A stretch of DNA of 64,000 nucleotides, taken from NCBI RefSeq assembly GCF_900114065.1, contig NZ_FORS01000001.1:825917-889916 (forward strand), in the 5' to 3' direction. Position numbers and translations under genes: made by a program. Below, piece by piece: positions 34,012 through 42,305 of this stretch (within the stretch, counting starts at the first letter, position 1; each line of letters begins with the position of its first letter). The notes beneath the pieces were generated by a model, which was not told the DNA's origin, did no database searches, and saw only the letters and a program-made list of their open reading frames with translations. The stretch is from Stutzerimonas kunmingensis (lineage in GTDB: Bacteria; Pseudomonadota; Gammaproteobacteria; Pseudomonadales; Pseudomonadaceae).

Positions 34012-35103
34012 TCAGTGCGCGCTGGCGATCTGCTTCTCACGCTCGAAACTGAGCTCACCTTCCGCCCACTCGCGCCATTCGCGCACGCGACGACGTTCGG
34101 CGCCGGCCCGCTCGGCCTGCTTCAATGCGTCAAGCCCGGCCTGCCAACGAGCCTGTTCCAGCTCGAGCTGCGCCACATTCATCCAGAACTTCGCGCTGCC
34201 GGTCTGAGTCGCCAGCTGGCGATAGATCTTCGCGGCCTCGGTGCGCTCGCGGGCCTGCCACCAGAGCATGCCCATGCGCTCCTGGCGACTGGCATTGCTC
34301 GGCAGCAAGCGTGACGCCAGCATCCCTTCGAGCAGTTTGGCGCCTTGCCATGGCTGCCCAGCGGCACTAGCGAGAGCGACCAGGTTGTCCAATTCCGCCT
34401 CACTGAAGCGCAAGCCCTTCGCGTGCGCAGTGCGCAGCGTCGCCAGCGCGCGATCTTCAGCGCCGGCCATCTGCTGCAGGCCGGCCAGCTGCCGCCAGGC
34501 CTTGACCTGATCGGGGTGGCGCAGCAGCAGCTTCTGTTGCCAGCGTTCGGCAGCCTGATAGCGCTTGAGCTCGGCGTTGCCGGCAACCAGGAACTGCAGC
34601 CAGGTATCGCCCGCCTTCGGGTTCGCCTGCACATAACGCTCGGCCAGCGGCAGCGCCTTGGCATGCTGACCGAGGCCCTGGTAAGCCTGCACCAGCATCT
34701 GCAGCACTTCTTCGTTGCCCTGATTAGCCGATCCCAGCAGGCTGACCACCTTGGCGTAGCGACCCTCGACTAGGTTCAGCCGCGCAAGGTTCATCCGCTC
34801 ACCGGCCAGCAGCTCTTCGTCCAGCTTGCCGCTGGCCACTGCCTTGTCCAGCCATTCCAGCGCCTGGCGATTATTGCCTTCGGCCCAGGCCAGATAGCCG
34901 CGACTGCGCCAGAGCAACGCCTCTTCACCGCTACCGGCCTTAGCGCTGACGCCCTCCAGCGCCTTGCGCGCAGTGGCATAGTCGCCCTTGCTCTGCGCGG
35001 TCTGCGCTCGCTCGAGCGCCATGAACACCGCGGGGTCGATGGCCAGGGCGGCCTGGGCCGAAGCGGAGAGAAAAAGCGACAGCACGAGCAGCAAACAAAG
35101 CAT
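34012..35103 (-). CDS. TPR-repeat protein of the TonB2-type operon
   Basis: A 363-residue exported protein with signal peptide MLCLLLVLSLFLSASAQA and helical TPR-like repeats along its length, for example KGDYATARKALEGVSAKAGS and LLWRSRGYLAWAEGNNRQAL. It is the last gene of the DUF3450-TtpC-ExbB-ExbD-TonB operon, one base after tonB. TPR proteins in this position are common in TonB2-type systems and are thought to be periplasmic adaptors. Its exact contact is unknown. Confidence 0.85.
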   Translation of the reverse strand: MLCLLLVLSLFLSASAQAALAIDPAVFMALERAQTAQSKGDYATARKALEGVSAKAGSGEEALLWRSRGYLAWAEGNNRQALEWLDKAVASGKLDEELLAGERMNLARLNLVEGRYAKVVSLLGSANQGNEEVLQMLVQAYQGLGQHAKALPLAERYVQANPKAGDTWLQFLVAGNAELKRYQAAERWQQKLLLRHPDQVKAWRQLAGLQQMAGAEDRALATLRTAHAKGLRFSEAELDNLVALASAAGQPWQGAKLLEGMLASRLLPSNASRQERMGMLWWQARERTEAAKIYRQLATQTGSAKFWMNVAQLELEQARWQAGLDALKQAERAGAERRRVREWREWAEGELSFEREKQIASAH

Positions 35104-35104
35104 C

Positions 35105-35818
35105 TCAGCGTTCTCCTTGCAGGCGGAAGTGCAGGGTTTTCACGGCTTCACGGGATACCGGTGCACCGTTTTCGGTACGCGGCGCGAAACGCCAGCGGGC
35201 CGCCGCGCGCCGGGCCTCGCGGTCGAACACGTTACGAGGCGAGGCTTCCAGCACGCGGATGTTCTCCACCCGCCCCTGCGGGTTGATGGTGAACGCCAGT
35301 TTGATATGCCCTTCGATGCCCTGTTGCCGTGCACGGTAGGGATACTCCGGACGCACATCATTGAGCGGCATCACTTCCTGCTCCGGGCCGCCGGGCTTGC
35401 CCGCCGCTTCAACTGCCGCACTGGCCGGCGCTGGCGCCGCGGCCGGGGCACTCTGTGCCGCCGTCAGGCCGGACAGACTCGGCGCTGGAGCGGTGGCGAC
35501 CGATACGCCTGCGTCGATGTTCGGCAGGTCGAGGTCGAGCTTGGGCAGATTGGCGTCTGGGGTCGCCATGTTCGGCGTCGGTGGCGTCGGCGGTTGTGGC
35601 GTCTTCGGCTGCGGTGGCTGTGGCGCCTGCTGACGTGAACGCGTGGCGGTGTCCTCGTTGCGCCCATCCATGCGCACGAAATTGGCAATCGCCAATGGAT
35701 CTTCCTCAATCTTGCTGCGCGGGGGATTGACCATGCTCAGCATCAGGGCGAACAGCAGCAACGCCACCACACAGGCGGCGATGAAGGCCAGACTGAAACG
35801 GACCAGCCGCGGTTGCAT
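35105..35818 (-). CDS. TonB-family energy transducer (TonB2-type)
   Basis: A 237-residue protein with one N-terminal membrane anchor (about 7-31: RFSLAFIAACVVALLLFALM). A periplasmic Pro/Gln-rich spacer (about 64-84, APQPPQPKTPQPPTPPTPN) follows, then an Ala/Pro linker and a C-terminal TonB domain: VRPEYPYRARQQGIEGHIKL, then FTINPQGRVENIRVLEASP. It transmits proton-motive force to outer-membrane receptors. It overlaps exbD by one base. It is one of probably several TonB proteins in the cell and may serve receptors such as btuB. Confidence 0.9.
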   Translation of the reverse strand: MQPRLVRFSLAFIAACVVALLLFALMLSMVNPPRSKIEEDPLAIANFVRMDGRNEDTATRSRQQAPQPPQPKTPQPPTPPTPNMATPDANLPKLDLDLPNIDAGVSVATAPAPSLSGLTAAQSAPAAAPAPASAAVEAAGKPGGPEQEVMPLNDVRPEYPYRARQQGIEGHIKLAFTINPQGRVENIRVLEASPRNVFDREARRAAARWRFAPRTENGAPVSREAVKTLHFRLQGER

Positions 35819-36231
35819 CAGCGCGACCCCGTGCTGGCGGCCAGCGCAACGTCTTGCACGCCGGCCTGACGCGCCTGGTCCATGACCTGCACCACCAGGC
35901 CGGTGCGCGCGTCCTGGTCAGCCTGGACGACCACTGCGCCCTCCGGCTGATCGACGCGCAGCCGCTCGACATGCGCCCGCACACTGCGTACGTCGACCAC
36001 CTGCTTGTCGATCCAGACCTGGCCATCGGCCGTGACGGCGATGAGGATATTGCCCTTGTCCTGGGTGCTGGCGGTGTCCGCCTGCGGGCGCTGGACTTCG
36101 ACACCGGATTCCTTGATGAAGGAGCTGGTGACGATGAAGAAGATCAGCATGATGAAGACCACATCGAGCATCGGCGTGAGATCGATGCCGGTATCTTCTT
36201 CCTGCTGGTAATGATGACGGCGCATACGCAT
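35818..36231 (-). CDS. ExbD/TolR-family biopolymer transport protein
   Basis: A 137-residue inner-membrane protein. The single helix TPMLDVVFIMLIFFIVTSSF carries the conserved membrane Asp (D in PMLDVVF) used for proton flow. The periplasmic domain follows (GVEVQRPQADTASTQDKGNI, then RVDQPEGAVVVQADQDAR). It works with the ExbB-type protein encoded 11 bases upstream and the TonB protein downstream. Confidence 0.92.
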   Translation of the reverse strand: MRMRRHHYQQEEDTGIDLTPMLDVVFIMLIFFIVTSSFIKESGVEVQRPQADTASTQDKGNILIAVTADGQVWIDKQVVDVRSVRAHVERLRVDQPEGAVVVQADQDARTGLVVQVMDQARQAGVQDVALAASTGSR

Positions 36232-36242
36232 CCCGCTAATCC

Positions 36243-36788
36243 TCAGTCGTGACGCAGCTGGTCAGCCAGCCGGTCGAGAGACTGGCGCGCGATTCGCTCT
36301 AGGCGCGCCAGACTGAACAATCCTGTGATGGCCAGCACCATGCCGGCCATGGTCGGCAGGGTCGCCTGCCAGACACCCGCGGCCATGCCGCGTGGGTTGC
36401 CGGAGCCACTGAGCGCCAGCACGTCGAAAACCGCGATCATGCCGCTGACCGTACCGAGCAAGCCAAGCAGCGGATACATCGCCACCAGGGTCTTGCTCAG
36501 CCGTAGCGGTCCGGACAACTGCTGCTGAGCCTGCGCCAGCCAGGCCGAACGCACCGCACGCTGCCAGCTACCAGGCTCATCGGCCATCTGCGCCCAGGCC
36601 TGGCGGCGTGACTCGACCCAGTGCGGGAAGACCCGCCGCATGAACCAGAGGCGCTCGAAGACCAGTGTCCAATACAGCACGCACAGGCCAGCCAGCGCCC
36701 ACATCACCACGCCGCCGGCAGCCATGAAATCGAGCAGCGCGTGACCGCTGTCGATCAGACCCAGCCAGTGAGCGCGCAGATCAGTCAC
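36243..36788 (-). CDS. ExbB/TolQ/MotA-family proton channel protein
   Basis: A 181-residue inner-membrane protein with three helices. TM1 is MAAGGVVMWALAGLCVLYWT. The conserved pair near the C-terminus is MYPLLGLLGTVSGMIAVFDV and LPTMAGMVLAITGLFSLARL. It forms the pentameric channel around ExbD. It overlaps the upstream longer ExbB-like gene by eight bases. The short form beside a long coiled-coil form is typical of TonB2 operons. Confidence 0.92.
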   Translation of the reverse strand: MTDLRAHWLGLIDSGHALLDFMAAGGVVMWALAGLCVLYWTLVFERLWFMRRVFPHWVESRRQAWAQMADEPGSWQRAVRSAWLAQAQQQLSGPLRLSKTLVAMYPLLGLLGTVSGMIAVFDVLALSGSGNPRGMAAGVWQATLPTMAGMVLAITGLFSLARLERIARQSLDRLADQLRHD

Positions 36789-38127
36789 GACGTGGCGCCC
36801 CCGACAGGTGCAGCGCGATGAGGCCGGCGCTCTGCTGCTCCAGCAACTGGATCAGCGCCTTGCTACGGCTGGCCAGCAGGCTGTGCAGGAACAGCAGCGG
36901 AATCGCCACCACCAGGCCCAGCACCGTGGTTACCAGCGCCTGGGAGATACCGTCGGCCATCAGCCGCGAGTCGCCGCCACCGCTCTGGGTGATGGCCTGG
37001 AAAGTGATGATCATGCCGGTCACGGTGCCCAGCAGGCCGAGCAGCGGTGCAACAGCTGCCAGCAGCTTGAGCAGCGGCTGACCGCGCTCCAGTGGCGGGG
37101 TTTCCTGGAGGATCGCCTCGTCCAGCTTGAGCTCGAGGGTCTCCAGATCCGACAACTGTGGCTTCGGCCCCAGCACGCCGATGATTCGGCCGAGCGGATT
37201 GTCATCGCGCGGCTGGTTCAGCTCGCGCATCTGGCTGCCCACCTTGCGACCGACGCCACCCAGATACACCATGCGCCAGATCGCCAGCAGCAGGCCGACG
37301 GCACCGAGCACCAGAATGACGCCACCCACCAGACCACCTTGCTTGACGCGATCCCACAGGTCCGGCTGGCGTTGCAACTGGGCGATCAGCGTGCCGCGGC
37401 TCGGATCCACCGGCAATGTAGCCAGCGCATCGGAGCTGCTCAGATAGTCTTCGATCAAACCCTGACCGGACGGCTGGCGTGTCGGTACCAGCAGCTCGCC
37501 GGCATCGGCGTCGTAGCGCAGGAAGGCCTCGTCGGTGAATGCGGAGAAGCTGCCGACCCGCAGTACCGGCTGCTCGCTGCGCGCGCCATCGGTGCCCACC
37601 ACCGGCAGCTGTACGCGCTCGACGCGGCCGCTGGCCGCCAGGTCTTCCAGCAGGGTCATCCAGAACGCATCGAGGTCATCGGCCGACGGCAGCGCGCGGC
37701 TTTCCGCCAGGCTGCGCAGCTGGGTCAGGCGCTCGGGATACTGAGCGTTGAGCAGACTGTCCTGCCACTGGCCAGCGATGTCACCTGCACTCTGGCGCAC
37801 GACGCCGAACAGCTCACCCAGATGGCCAACACGCTGCGCCAGGAGTTTTTCCTGCTCGGCCAGCTCGGCCTCCTGGCGATCGAAGTCGGCCTTCAGGCGT
37901 TCGGCCTCGGCCTTCTGCTCGGCCAGTGCGGCACGGGCACGGGAAAGCAGTTGCTGCTGCTCGCCACGATCACGAACGAAGCCCTGCTCGCGGGCCTGCA
38001 TGGCGCTGACCTCGGCGGCACGGTCGCTGCGAATGCGTTCGAGCAGCTGGTCGGGACTGAGCGGTTCTGCCGAATGAGCCGTGAGGGGCAACAGCGCGAC
38101 AAGAAGGAGGGAAAACAGACGGCTCAT
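36781..38127 (-). CDS. TtpC-like long MotA/TolQ/ExbB-family protein
   Basis: A 448-residue protein with signal peptide MSRLFSLLLVALLPLTAHSA. A periplasmic coiled coil follows (about 35-105, rich in Glu/Lys/Gln), then a globular periplasmic part (about 110-250). The C-terminal ExbB-like region has GGLVGGVILVLGAVGLLLAI, LLGLLGTVTGMIITFQAITQ and LVTTVLGLVVAIPLLFLHSL. This matches TtpC, the extra component of Vibrio-type TonB2 systems. The ATG at 38127 is set by the signal peptide and the ATGA overlap with the DUF3450 gene. Confidence 0.9.
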   Translation of the reverse strand: MSRLFSLLLVALLPLTAHSAEPLSPDQLLERIRSDRAAEVSAMQAREQGFVRDRGEQQQLLSRARAALAEQKAEAERLKADFDRQEAELAEQEKLLAQRVGHLGELFGVVRQSAGDIAGQWQDSLLNAQYPERLTQLRSLAESRALPSADDLDAFWMTLLEDLAASGRVERVQLPVVGTDGARSEQPVLRVGSFSAFTDEAFLRYDADAGELLVPTRQPSGQGLIEDYLSSSDALATLPVDPSRGTLIAQLQRQPDLWDRVKQGGLVGGVILVLGAVGLLLAIWRMVYLGGVGRKVGSQMRELNQPRDDNPLGRIIGVLGPKPQLSDLETLELKLDEAILQETPPLERGQPLLKLLAAVAPLLGLLGTVTGMIITFQAITQSGGGDSRLMADGISQALVTTVLGLVVAIPLLFLHSLLASRSKALIQLLEQQSAGLIALHLSGAPRRD

Positions 38128-38909
38128 TGCGCGGCCTCCTCGGCCAGGGTCTTCACGGGCAATTGCAGGTAGGCCGGAGCCTGTTGCTGACGGGCGATGG
38201 CGATGGCCTGCGTAAGCGGCCGGCGGGCGCTGCCGTCGAGCACTTCCCAGGCGCGAGTCTGCGGATTCCACCAGCCGCTCTCGTGAGCATCGAGAGTCTG
38301 GTAATAGAGCATCACTCGACCGAGCCGCAGGAATTCGACGCTGCGTGACTCCGCGTCGCCCGGCAGCTCACCACGCCAGGCTTCCAGCGTGCGGCCGTAA
38401 TCGCTTTCGATCTGATAGGCCTCGAGGATGCGCCGGTACTTTTCCGCCAGGCTGACGTCGGCGCGTGGCAGTAGGTCCTGCAGGCCGGCCAGACGGTCGG
38501 CACGCTCATCGGGGAGGAACGGCAGATCGGCCGCGATGAATTCCCCCAGCACCTCGACCATACGACTCATCTGCGGCGTAACGGCTTCCTGGGTGCGCTC
38601 GATGCTGTCCAGCTGGCGCTGAAAGCCCACCAGCTCCTTGCTCTGCGCTGCGGTCAGCTCCTGCAACTGCTTGTTGTAGGCCTTCAGCGCTTCGGTCTGC
38701 TGCAAAGCACTGCGGTACTCGTTGAGCATCTCGCGAGTGGCGTCGTCGAGCTGGTCGATCCGCGCCTGCGAGGCCTTCGCCTCGGCGGACAAACGCTCGC
38801 TCTCATCCAGCGCTGCGTCCAGCGGTGCCGCGGACAGCGACCCGGCATAAAGCTGAAGACAGCACGGCAGCACGGCAACCGCCAGCAGGCGGGGAAAGAA
38901 GGAAGGCAT
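38124..38909 (-). CDS. DUF3450 periplasmic coiled-coil protein
   Basis: A 261-residue exported protein with signal peptide MPSFFPRLLAVAVLPCCLQL. A long coiled coil (about 35-115) includes ERLSAEAKASQARIDQLDDA and QLQELTAAQSKELVGFQRQL. A helical domain follows, with the motif FLPDERADRLAGLQDLL. DUF3450 genes routinely precede TtpC-ExbB-ExbD-TonB operons. It is the first gene of the operon, downstream of a Fur-box-like site. It may couple the complex to the periplasm or outer membrane; the function is not established. Confidence 0.87.
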   Translation of the reverse strand: MPSFFPRLLAVAVLPCCLQLYAGSLSAAPLDAALDESERLSAEAKASQARIDQLDDATREMLNEYRSALQQTEALKAYNKQLQELTAAQSKELVGFQRQLDSIERTQEAVTPQMSRMVEVLGEFIAADLPFLPDERADRLAGLQDLLPRADVSLAEKYRRILEAYQIESDYGRTLEAWRGELPGDAESRSVEFLRLGRVMLYYQTLDAHESGWWNPQTRAWEVLDGSARRPLTQAIAIARQQQAPAYLQLPVKTLAEEAAQ

Positions 38910-38939
38910 TGAAGGGTCCTTGCAGACGGTCGTTAACTC

Positions 38940-38959
38940 AAAAGAGAAACATTATCATC
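38940..38959 (-). promoter_or_regulatory. Fur-box-like sequence upstream of the TonB2-type operon
   Basis: On the minus strand, GATGATAATGTTTCTCTTTT has TGATAAT followed by a TTTCTC half, resembling natural Fur sites such as TGATAATGATTCTCA. It lies 31-50 bases upstream of the DUF3450 gene. Control of a TonB system by iron is common. The divergent oprG gene could also be affected. Confidence 0.5.
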
Positions 38960-39016
38960 TGTGAGTTGACGCAAAGCAACCCGGGCGTTTCGTCGCAGTC
39001 GAGGCGGCGTTTTTCA

Positions 39017-39057
39017 TTGAGCTGGATCAAAAAGCCCCAGCGCTCAGTCCCTACCAT
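39017..39057 (+). promoter_or_regulatory. ANR/FNR-type promoter of oprG
   Basis: TTGAGCTGGATCAA (39017-39030) matches TTGAT-N4-ATCAA at nine of ten positions. A -10-like TACCAT lies at 39052-39057. A start near 39065 would put the box at about -41.5, the class II activator position. From memory, P. aeruginosa oprG is induced in low oxygen through ANR, which agrees. Confidence 0.6.
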
Positions 39058-39093
39058 GGCGCTCAATCGCATTCCAACAAACGGAGCATCATC

Positions 39094-39762
39094 ATGCGCA
39101 AGACCCTGTTCACCGCTTCCGCGCTGGCCCTGGCGCTGGCCGCACCCTTCGCCCAGGCTTTCGAAGCCGGGGACATCATCGTTCGCGCTGGTGCTATTAC
39201 CGTTGATCCGCGTGAAGATAGCGGGGAGGTCAAAGCTGGCGGCACACCATTCACTGGCAGCCAGGCGACGCTGAACAGCGACACCCAACTCGGCCTAAAC
39301 TTCGCTTACATGGTCACTGACAAGGTGGGTATTGAACTGCTTGCCGCCACCCCATTTAGCCACGACGTGGGCGTCAAAGGCGTAGCAGCTGGTATTGATG
39401 GAAAGCTCGGAAGCCTGAAGCACCTCCCACCGACGCTCGGCGTGATCTACTACCCGCTTGAGAAGAACTCCGCCTTCCAACCTTATGTAGGGGCTGGCAT
39501 CAACTACACATGGTTCTTCGATACGAAGCTGAGCAGCTCTGCGGATCAAATCTTTGACGGCCTGGACGTTAAAGACTCGTGGGGTTTAGCCGCTCAAGTG
39601 GGCATGGACTACATGCTGACTGACAACATCATGCTGAACGCCCAAGTTCGCTATATCGACATTGATACCACCGGCACCACTCACCTGGGTGACACCAAAG
39701 TGAAAGTAGATATCGATGTCGACCCCTTCGTCTACATGGTCGGTCTCGGCTACAAGTTCTGA
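39094..39762 (+). CDS. oprG: OmpW-family outer-membrane protein OprG
   Basis: A 222-residue eight-stranded outer-membrane barrel with signal peptide MRKTLFTASALALALAAPFA. The mature start FEAGDIIVRAGAITVDPR and the middle LPPTLGVIYYPLEKNSAFQP are OmpW family features, and the C-terminal Phe (VGLGYKF) is the outer-membrane sorting signal. OmpW/OprG carries small hydrophobic molecules or cations. Parts of this gene have a lower GC content than its neighbours. It is divergent from the TonB2-type operon and followed by a strong terminator. Confidence 0.92.
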   Translation: MRKTLFTASALALALAAPFAQAFEAGDIIVRAGAITVDPREDSGEVKAGGTPFTGSQATLNSDTQLGLNFAYMVTDKVGIELLAATPFSHDVGVKGVAAGIDGKLGSLKHLPPTLGVIYYPLEKNSAFQPYVGAGINYTWFFDTKLSSSADQIFDGLDVKDSWGLAAQVGMDYMLTDNIMLNAQVRYIDIDTTGTTHLGDTKVKVDIDVDPFVYMVGLGYKF

Positions 39763-39793
39763 CGTAACCGGCCCAGCCGGATCGCAGACAGAC

Positions 39794-39816
39794 AAAAGGC
39801 GCCTGGGGCGCCTTTT
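39794..39816. terminator. bidirectional intrinsic terminator between oprG and the epimerase gene
   Basis: AAAAGGCGCC, loop TGG and GGCGCCTTTT form a ten-base-pair stem followed by GTGTTTT. It lies 32 bases after the oprG stop and 21 bases from the convergent epimerase stop, so it can serve both. Confidence 0.85.
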
Positions 39817-39836
39817 GTGTTTTCAGAGTTTGCAAC

Positions 39837-40766
39837 CTACAAACCCAACAGCTTGGCCAACCCTTCCCGCATGTCGGTCGGCGGTTCCGGCAGACGATAG
39901 CGCTGCACTAGCCGGGCATTATTCGCCCGCGAATGACGAATATCCCCCGGCCGCGCGGCCTGATAGCTCACCTTGGGAAGCCCGCCCAACACGTCACCGA
40001 TGGCCACCAGCAGCTGATTCAGCGAAGTGGCCTGATTCAGCCCAACATTCACCGCGCCCTCCACCGCCTCGGGCGACTCCAGCGCCTGCACCAACACCTC
40101 GACCAGATCGGCAACGTAGAAAAAATCGCGCGTCTGCTCGCCATCGCCGAACACCGCAATCGGCAACCCCTTCTGCGCCCGCTCGGTGAAGATGCTGATC
40201 ACACCGGAATACGGTGACGATGGATCCTGCCGCGGCCCGAAGATATTGAAGAAACGGAACACCACCGGCTCCAGACCATGCTGGCGCCGATAGAAATCCA
40301 GGTAGTGCTCGCTGGCTAGCTTGTCCGCGGCGTAGGGTGTCAGGGGCGCCTTCGGTGTGTCCTCATCGATAGCATGGCCTTCGCCGTTGTTGCCATAGAC
40401 CGCTGCGCTCGAGGCAAACAGCACACGCTTCACACCCGACTCGCGCATCGCCTCACACAGATTGAGCGTGCCAATCAGGTTGCTCTGGTGCGTACCGAAT
40501 GGATCATCCACCGACGCCTGCACCGACGCCACCGCGGCCAGATGCACCACCGCCCGACATCCCTGCACCGCACGACGCACGCAATCGGCATCGGCGACAT
40601 CGCCGACGATCAGTTCGACGCGTGTATCTTGCGGCAGGTTTTCGCGCTTGCCGGTCGAGAGATTGTCCAACACACGAACGGCATAGCCGCGCGCCAGCAA
40701 CGCATCGACCAAGTTCGAGCCGATGAACCCGGCACCGCCGGTGACCAGAATCGGGGCATCAGCCAT
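39837..40766 (-). CDS. NAD-dependent sugar-nucleotide epimerase/dehydratase
   Basis: A 309-residue extended SDR. The NAD motif is VTGGAGFIGSNLVDAL (residues about 8-23). The catalytic region has FASSAAVYGNNGEGH and the Tyr-Lys pair in TPYAADKLASEHYLDF. A GalE/WbpP-like RFFNIFGPRQDPSSPYSGVI segment follows. It acts on a UDP- or dTDP-sugar, probably for surface polysaccharide; the exact substrate is unknown. The ATG at 40766 begins MADAPILVTGG; the frame is open upstream to 40901. It overlaps the preceding RmlD-like gene by eight bases. Confidence 0.87.
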   Translation of the reverse strand: MADAPILVTGGAGFIGSNLVDALLARGYAVRVLDNLSTGKRENLPQDTRVELIVGDVADADCVRRAVQGCRAVVHLAAVASVQASVDDPFGTHQSNLIGTLNLCEAMRESGVKRVLFASSAAVYGNNGEGHAIDEDTPKAPLTPYAADKLASEHYLDFYRRQHGLEPVVFRFFNIFGPRQDPSSPYSGVISIFTERAQKGLPIAVFGDGEQTRDFFYVADLVEVLVQALESPEAVEGAVNVGLNQATSLNQLLVAIGDVLGGLPKVSYQAARPGDIRHSRANNARLVQRYRLPEPPTDMREGLAKLLGL

Positions 40767-41643
40767 GACGGTAGTAACGCTCCAACAGGCTCGGCAACCC
40801 GGTGCGCCAGGCGCGAGGCTTGATGCCGAAAGTGGTGAAAATCTTCTTGCAGGCGAGTACGCCGTGCTGCGGTTCGGCTGCGGCATCCGAACAGGCGGCA
40901 TGCGCCACGGCCGTCAGATTCGCCGTTGTGACGTCGCGATACTTGCCGGCCTCGCCGAGCAACGCCTGGGCGACCAGCAACGGGGTGGAAGCCTCATGTC
41001 CGCCGTAGTGATAGGTACCCCACAGCGGTGCCTGGCAGTCGAGCTGCTTCAATACCGCAAGGATCACGCGCGCGGCATCGTCGACAGGTGTCGGATTGCC
41101 GCGCCGGTCATCCGCCAGCAGTATCGCCTCGCTCTGCTCGAGTCGTTGCAGCACGCGCCCTAGAACACCGTCCCGACTGTCATCGAGCAACCAGCCAAAA
41201 CGCAGCAGGACATGTCGCGGGCATAGCGAACGCACACTCTGCTCGATGCGCCACAGCGCCCCGCCTCGTGCATCCAGCGGCGCCACCTCGTCCTTTTCGC
41301 TATAGGCCGTGGTTCGGGCACCGTCGAATACCCGGTAGCTCGATGGCTGCAACAGGACGAAATCATGGTGCTGACAGAGTTCGGCGAGCCGCTCGACCGC
41401 ACGCTCCTGTGCGGCGAGCGCCGGCTCGTTGGGCTGTCCGCTCTGGAACCAGTCGTAATAGTAGGCAAGGTTGACCACGACATCCGGACGGTTGTCGTCG
41501 AGCAACTGGGTAAGACTGGCGGCGTCCCAGCCCTGAGCGGGCGGTCGCGGTGCGAGGAAGCCGATGTCTTCCTCGGCGCCGAGGCGGATGAGCGCCTGGC
41601 CCAGGGCATTGCCGCCGCCCAACAGCATCAGGCGCATTCGCAT
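40759..41643 (-). CDS. RmlD-like sugar-nucleotide-binding protein
   Basis: A 294-residue protein of the RmlD/dTDP-4-dehydrorhamnose reductase-like extended SDR group. The N-terminal motif is MLLGGGNALGQALIRLG. RPDVVVNLAYYYDWFQ and LLQPSSYRVFDGARTTAYSE follow the RmlD pattern, but the classical YxxxK is not clear (LDARGGALWRIEQSVR at that place). Enzymatic activity is therefore uncertain. It overlaps the downstream epimerase gene and probably works with it. Confidence 0.75.
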   Translation of the reverse strand: MRMRLMLLGGGNALGQALIRLGAEEDIGFLAPRPPAQGWDAASLTQLLDDNRPDVVVNLAYYYDWFQSGQPNEPALAAQERAVERLAELCQHHDFVLLQPSSYRVFDGARTTAYSEKDEVAPLDARGGALWRIEQSVRSLCPRHVLLRFGWLLDDSRDGVLGRVLQRLEQSEAILLADDRRGNPTPVDDAARVILAVLKQLDCQAPLWGTYHYGGHEASTPLLVAQALLGEAGKYRDVTTANLTAVAHAACSDAAAEPQHGVLACKKIFTTFGIKPRAWRTGLPSLLERYYRHG

Positions 41644-41653
41644 TCAGATAACT

Positions 41654-42148
41654 CTAGAAAGGGATGTCGTCGTCGAAGCTGTCGTAGTCCGGTGCCGGCT
41701 GCTGCCGCGCAGCGGGCTGCTGCGGCTGGGCCTGCTGACGCGGCGCCTGCTGCGGCTCACGCTGCTGCGGGCGAGCCTGACGCGGCGCATCGTCGGAACT
41801 GCCGCCACGGCCACCGAGCAGCTGCATGGTGCCGTTCATGTCGACGACTATTTCGGTGGTGTAGCGCTTGACGCCGTCCTTCTCCCACTCGCGGGTCTGC
41901 AGGCGTCCCTCGATGTAGCATTGCGAACCCTTGCGCAGATATTCGCCGGCGATCTCGGCAACCTTGCCGAACAACACCACGCGATGCCACTCGGTACGCT
42001 CCTGAAGCTGGCCGGTCTGCTTGTCCTTCCAGCTATCGGTGGTTGCCAGCGTGATGTTGGTCACCGCATTGCCATTGGGCATGTAGCGGGTTTCCGGGTC
42101 GCCGCCGACATTGCCGATCAAGATGACTTTATTCACCCCTCTGGCCAT
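41654..42148 (-). CDS. ssb: single-stranded DNA-binding protein
   Basis: A 164-residue SSB. The OB fold is at 1-110 ([20 protein letters not shown], then [20 protein letters not shown] and [16 protein letters not shown]). A Gln/Pro/Arg-rich linker follows, and the acidic protein-interaction tip is FDDDIPF at the C-terminus. It coats single-stranded DNA in replication, repair and recombination. It lies downstream of the MFS gene and near uvrA, as in other pseudomonads. I see no clear LexA box in the 157-base gap upstream. Confidence 0.96.
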   Translation of the reverse strand: MARGVNKVILIGNVGGDPETRYMPNGNAVTNITLATTDSWKDKQTGQLQERTEWHRVVLFGKVAEIAGEYLRKGSQCYIEGRLQTREWEKDGVKRYTTEIVVDMNGTMQLLGGRGGSSDDAPRQARPQQREPQQAPRQQAQPQQPAARQQPAPDYDSFDDDIPF

Positions 42149-42305
42149 GGGTAACTCCTCATTGGAACGTTGAATTGGATGGATTCACCGATGGCGGTTG
42201 TACCGCCAGCAAAGCCGATGACCGCGAATCTTACCTCAGCCACCCTTGACGGCCAACCGACGCACTTTCATGTTGCGCGGCACTATGCAGCCGCGAACAG
42301 GCGCC

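Noticed and set aside
36808..38172. 454-codon open frame opposite the TtpC-like gene
   Set aside because: Gln/Arg/His-rich shadow of a well-supported TonB2-type gene, with no motif.
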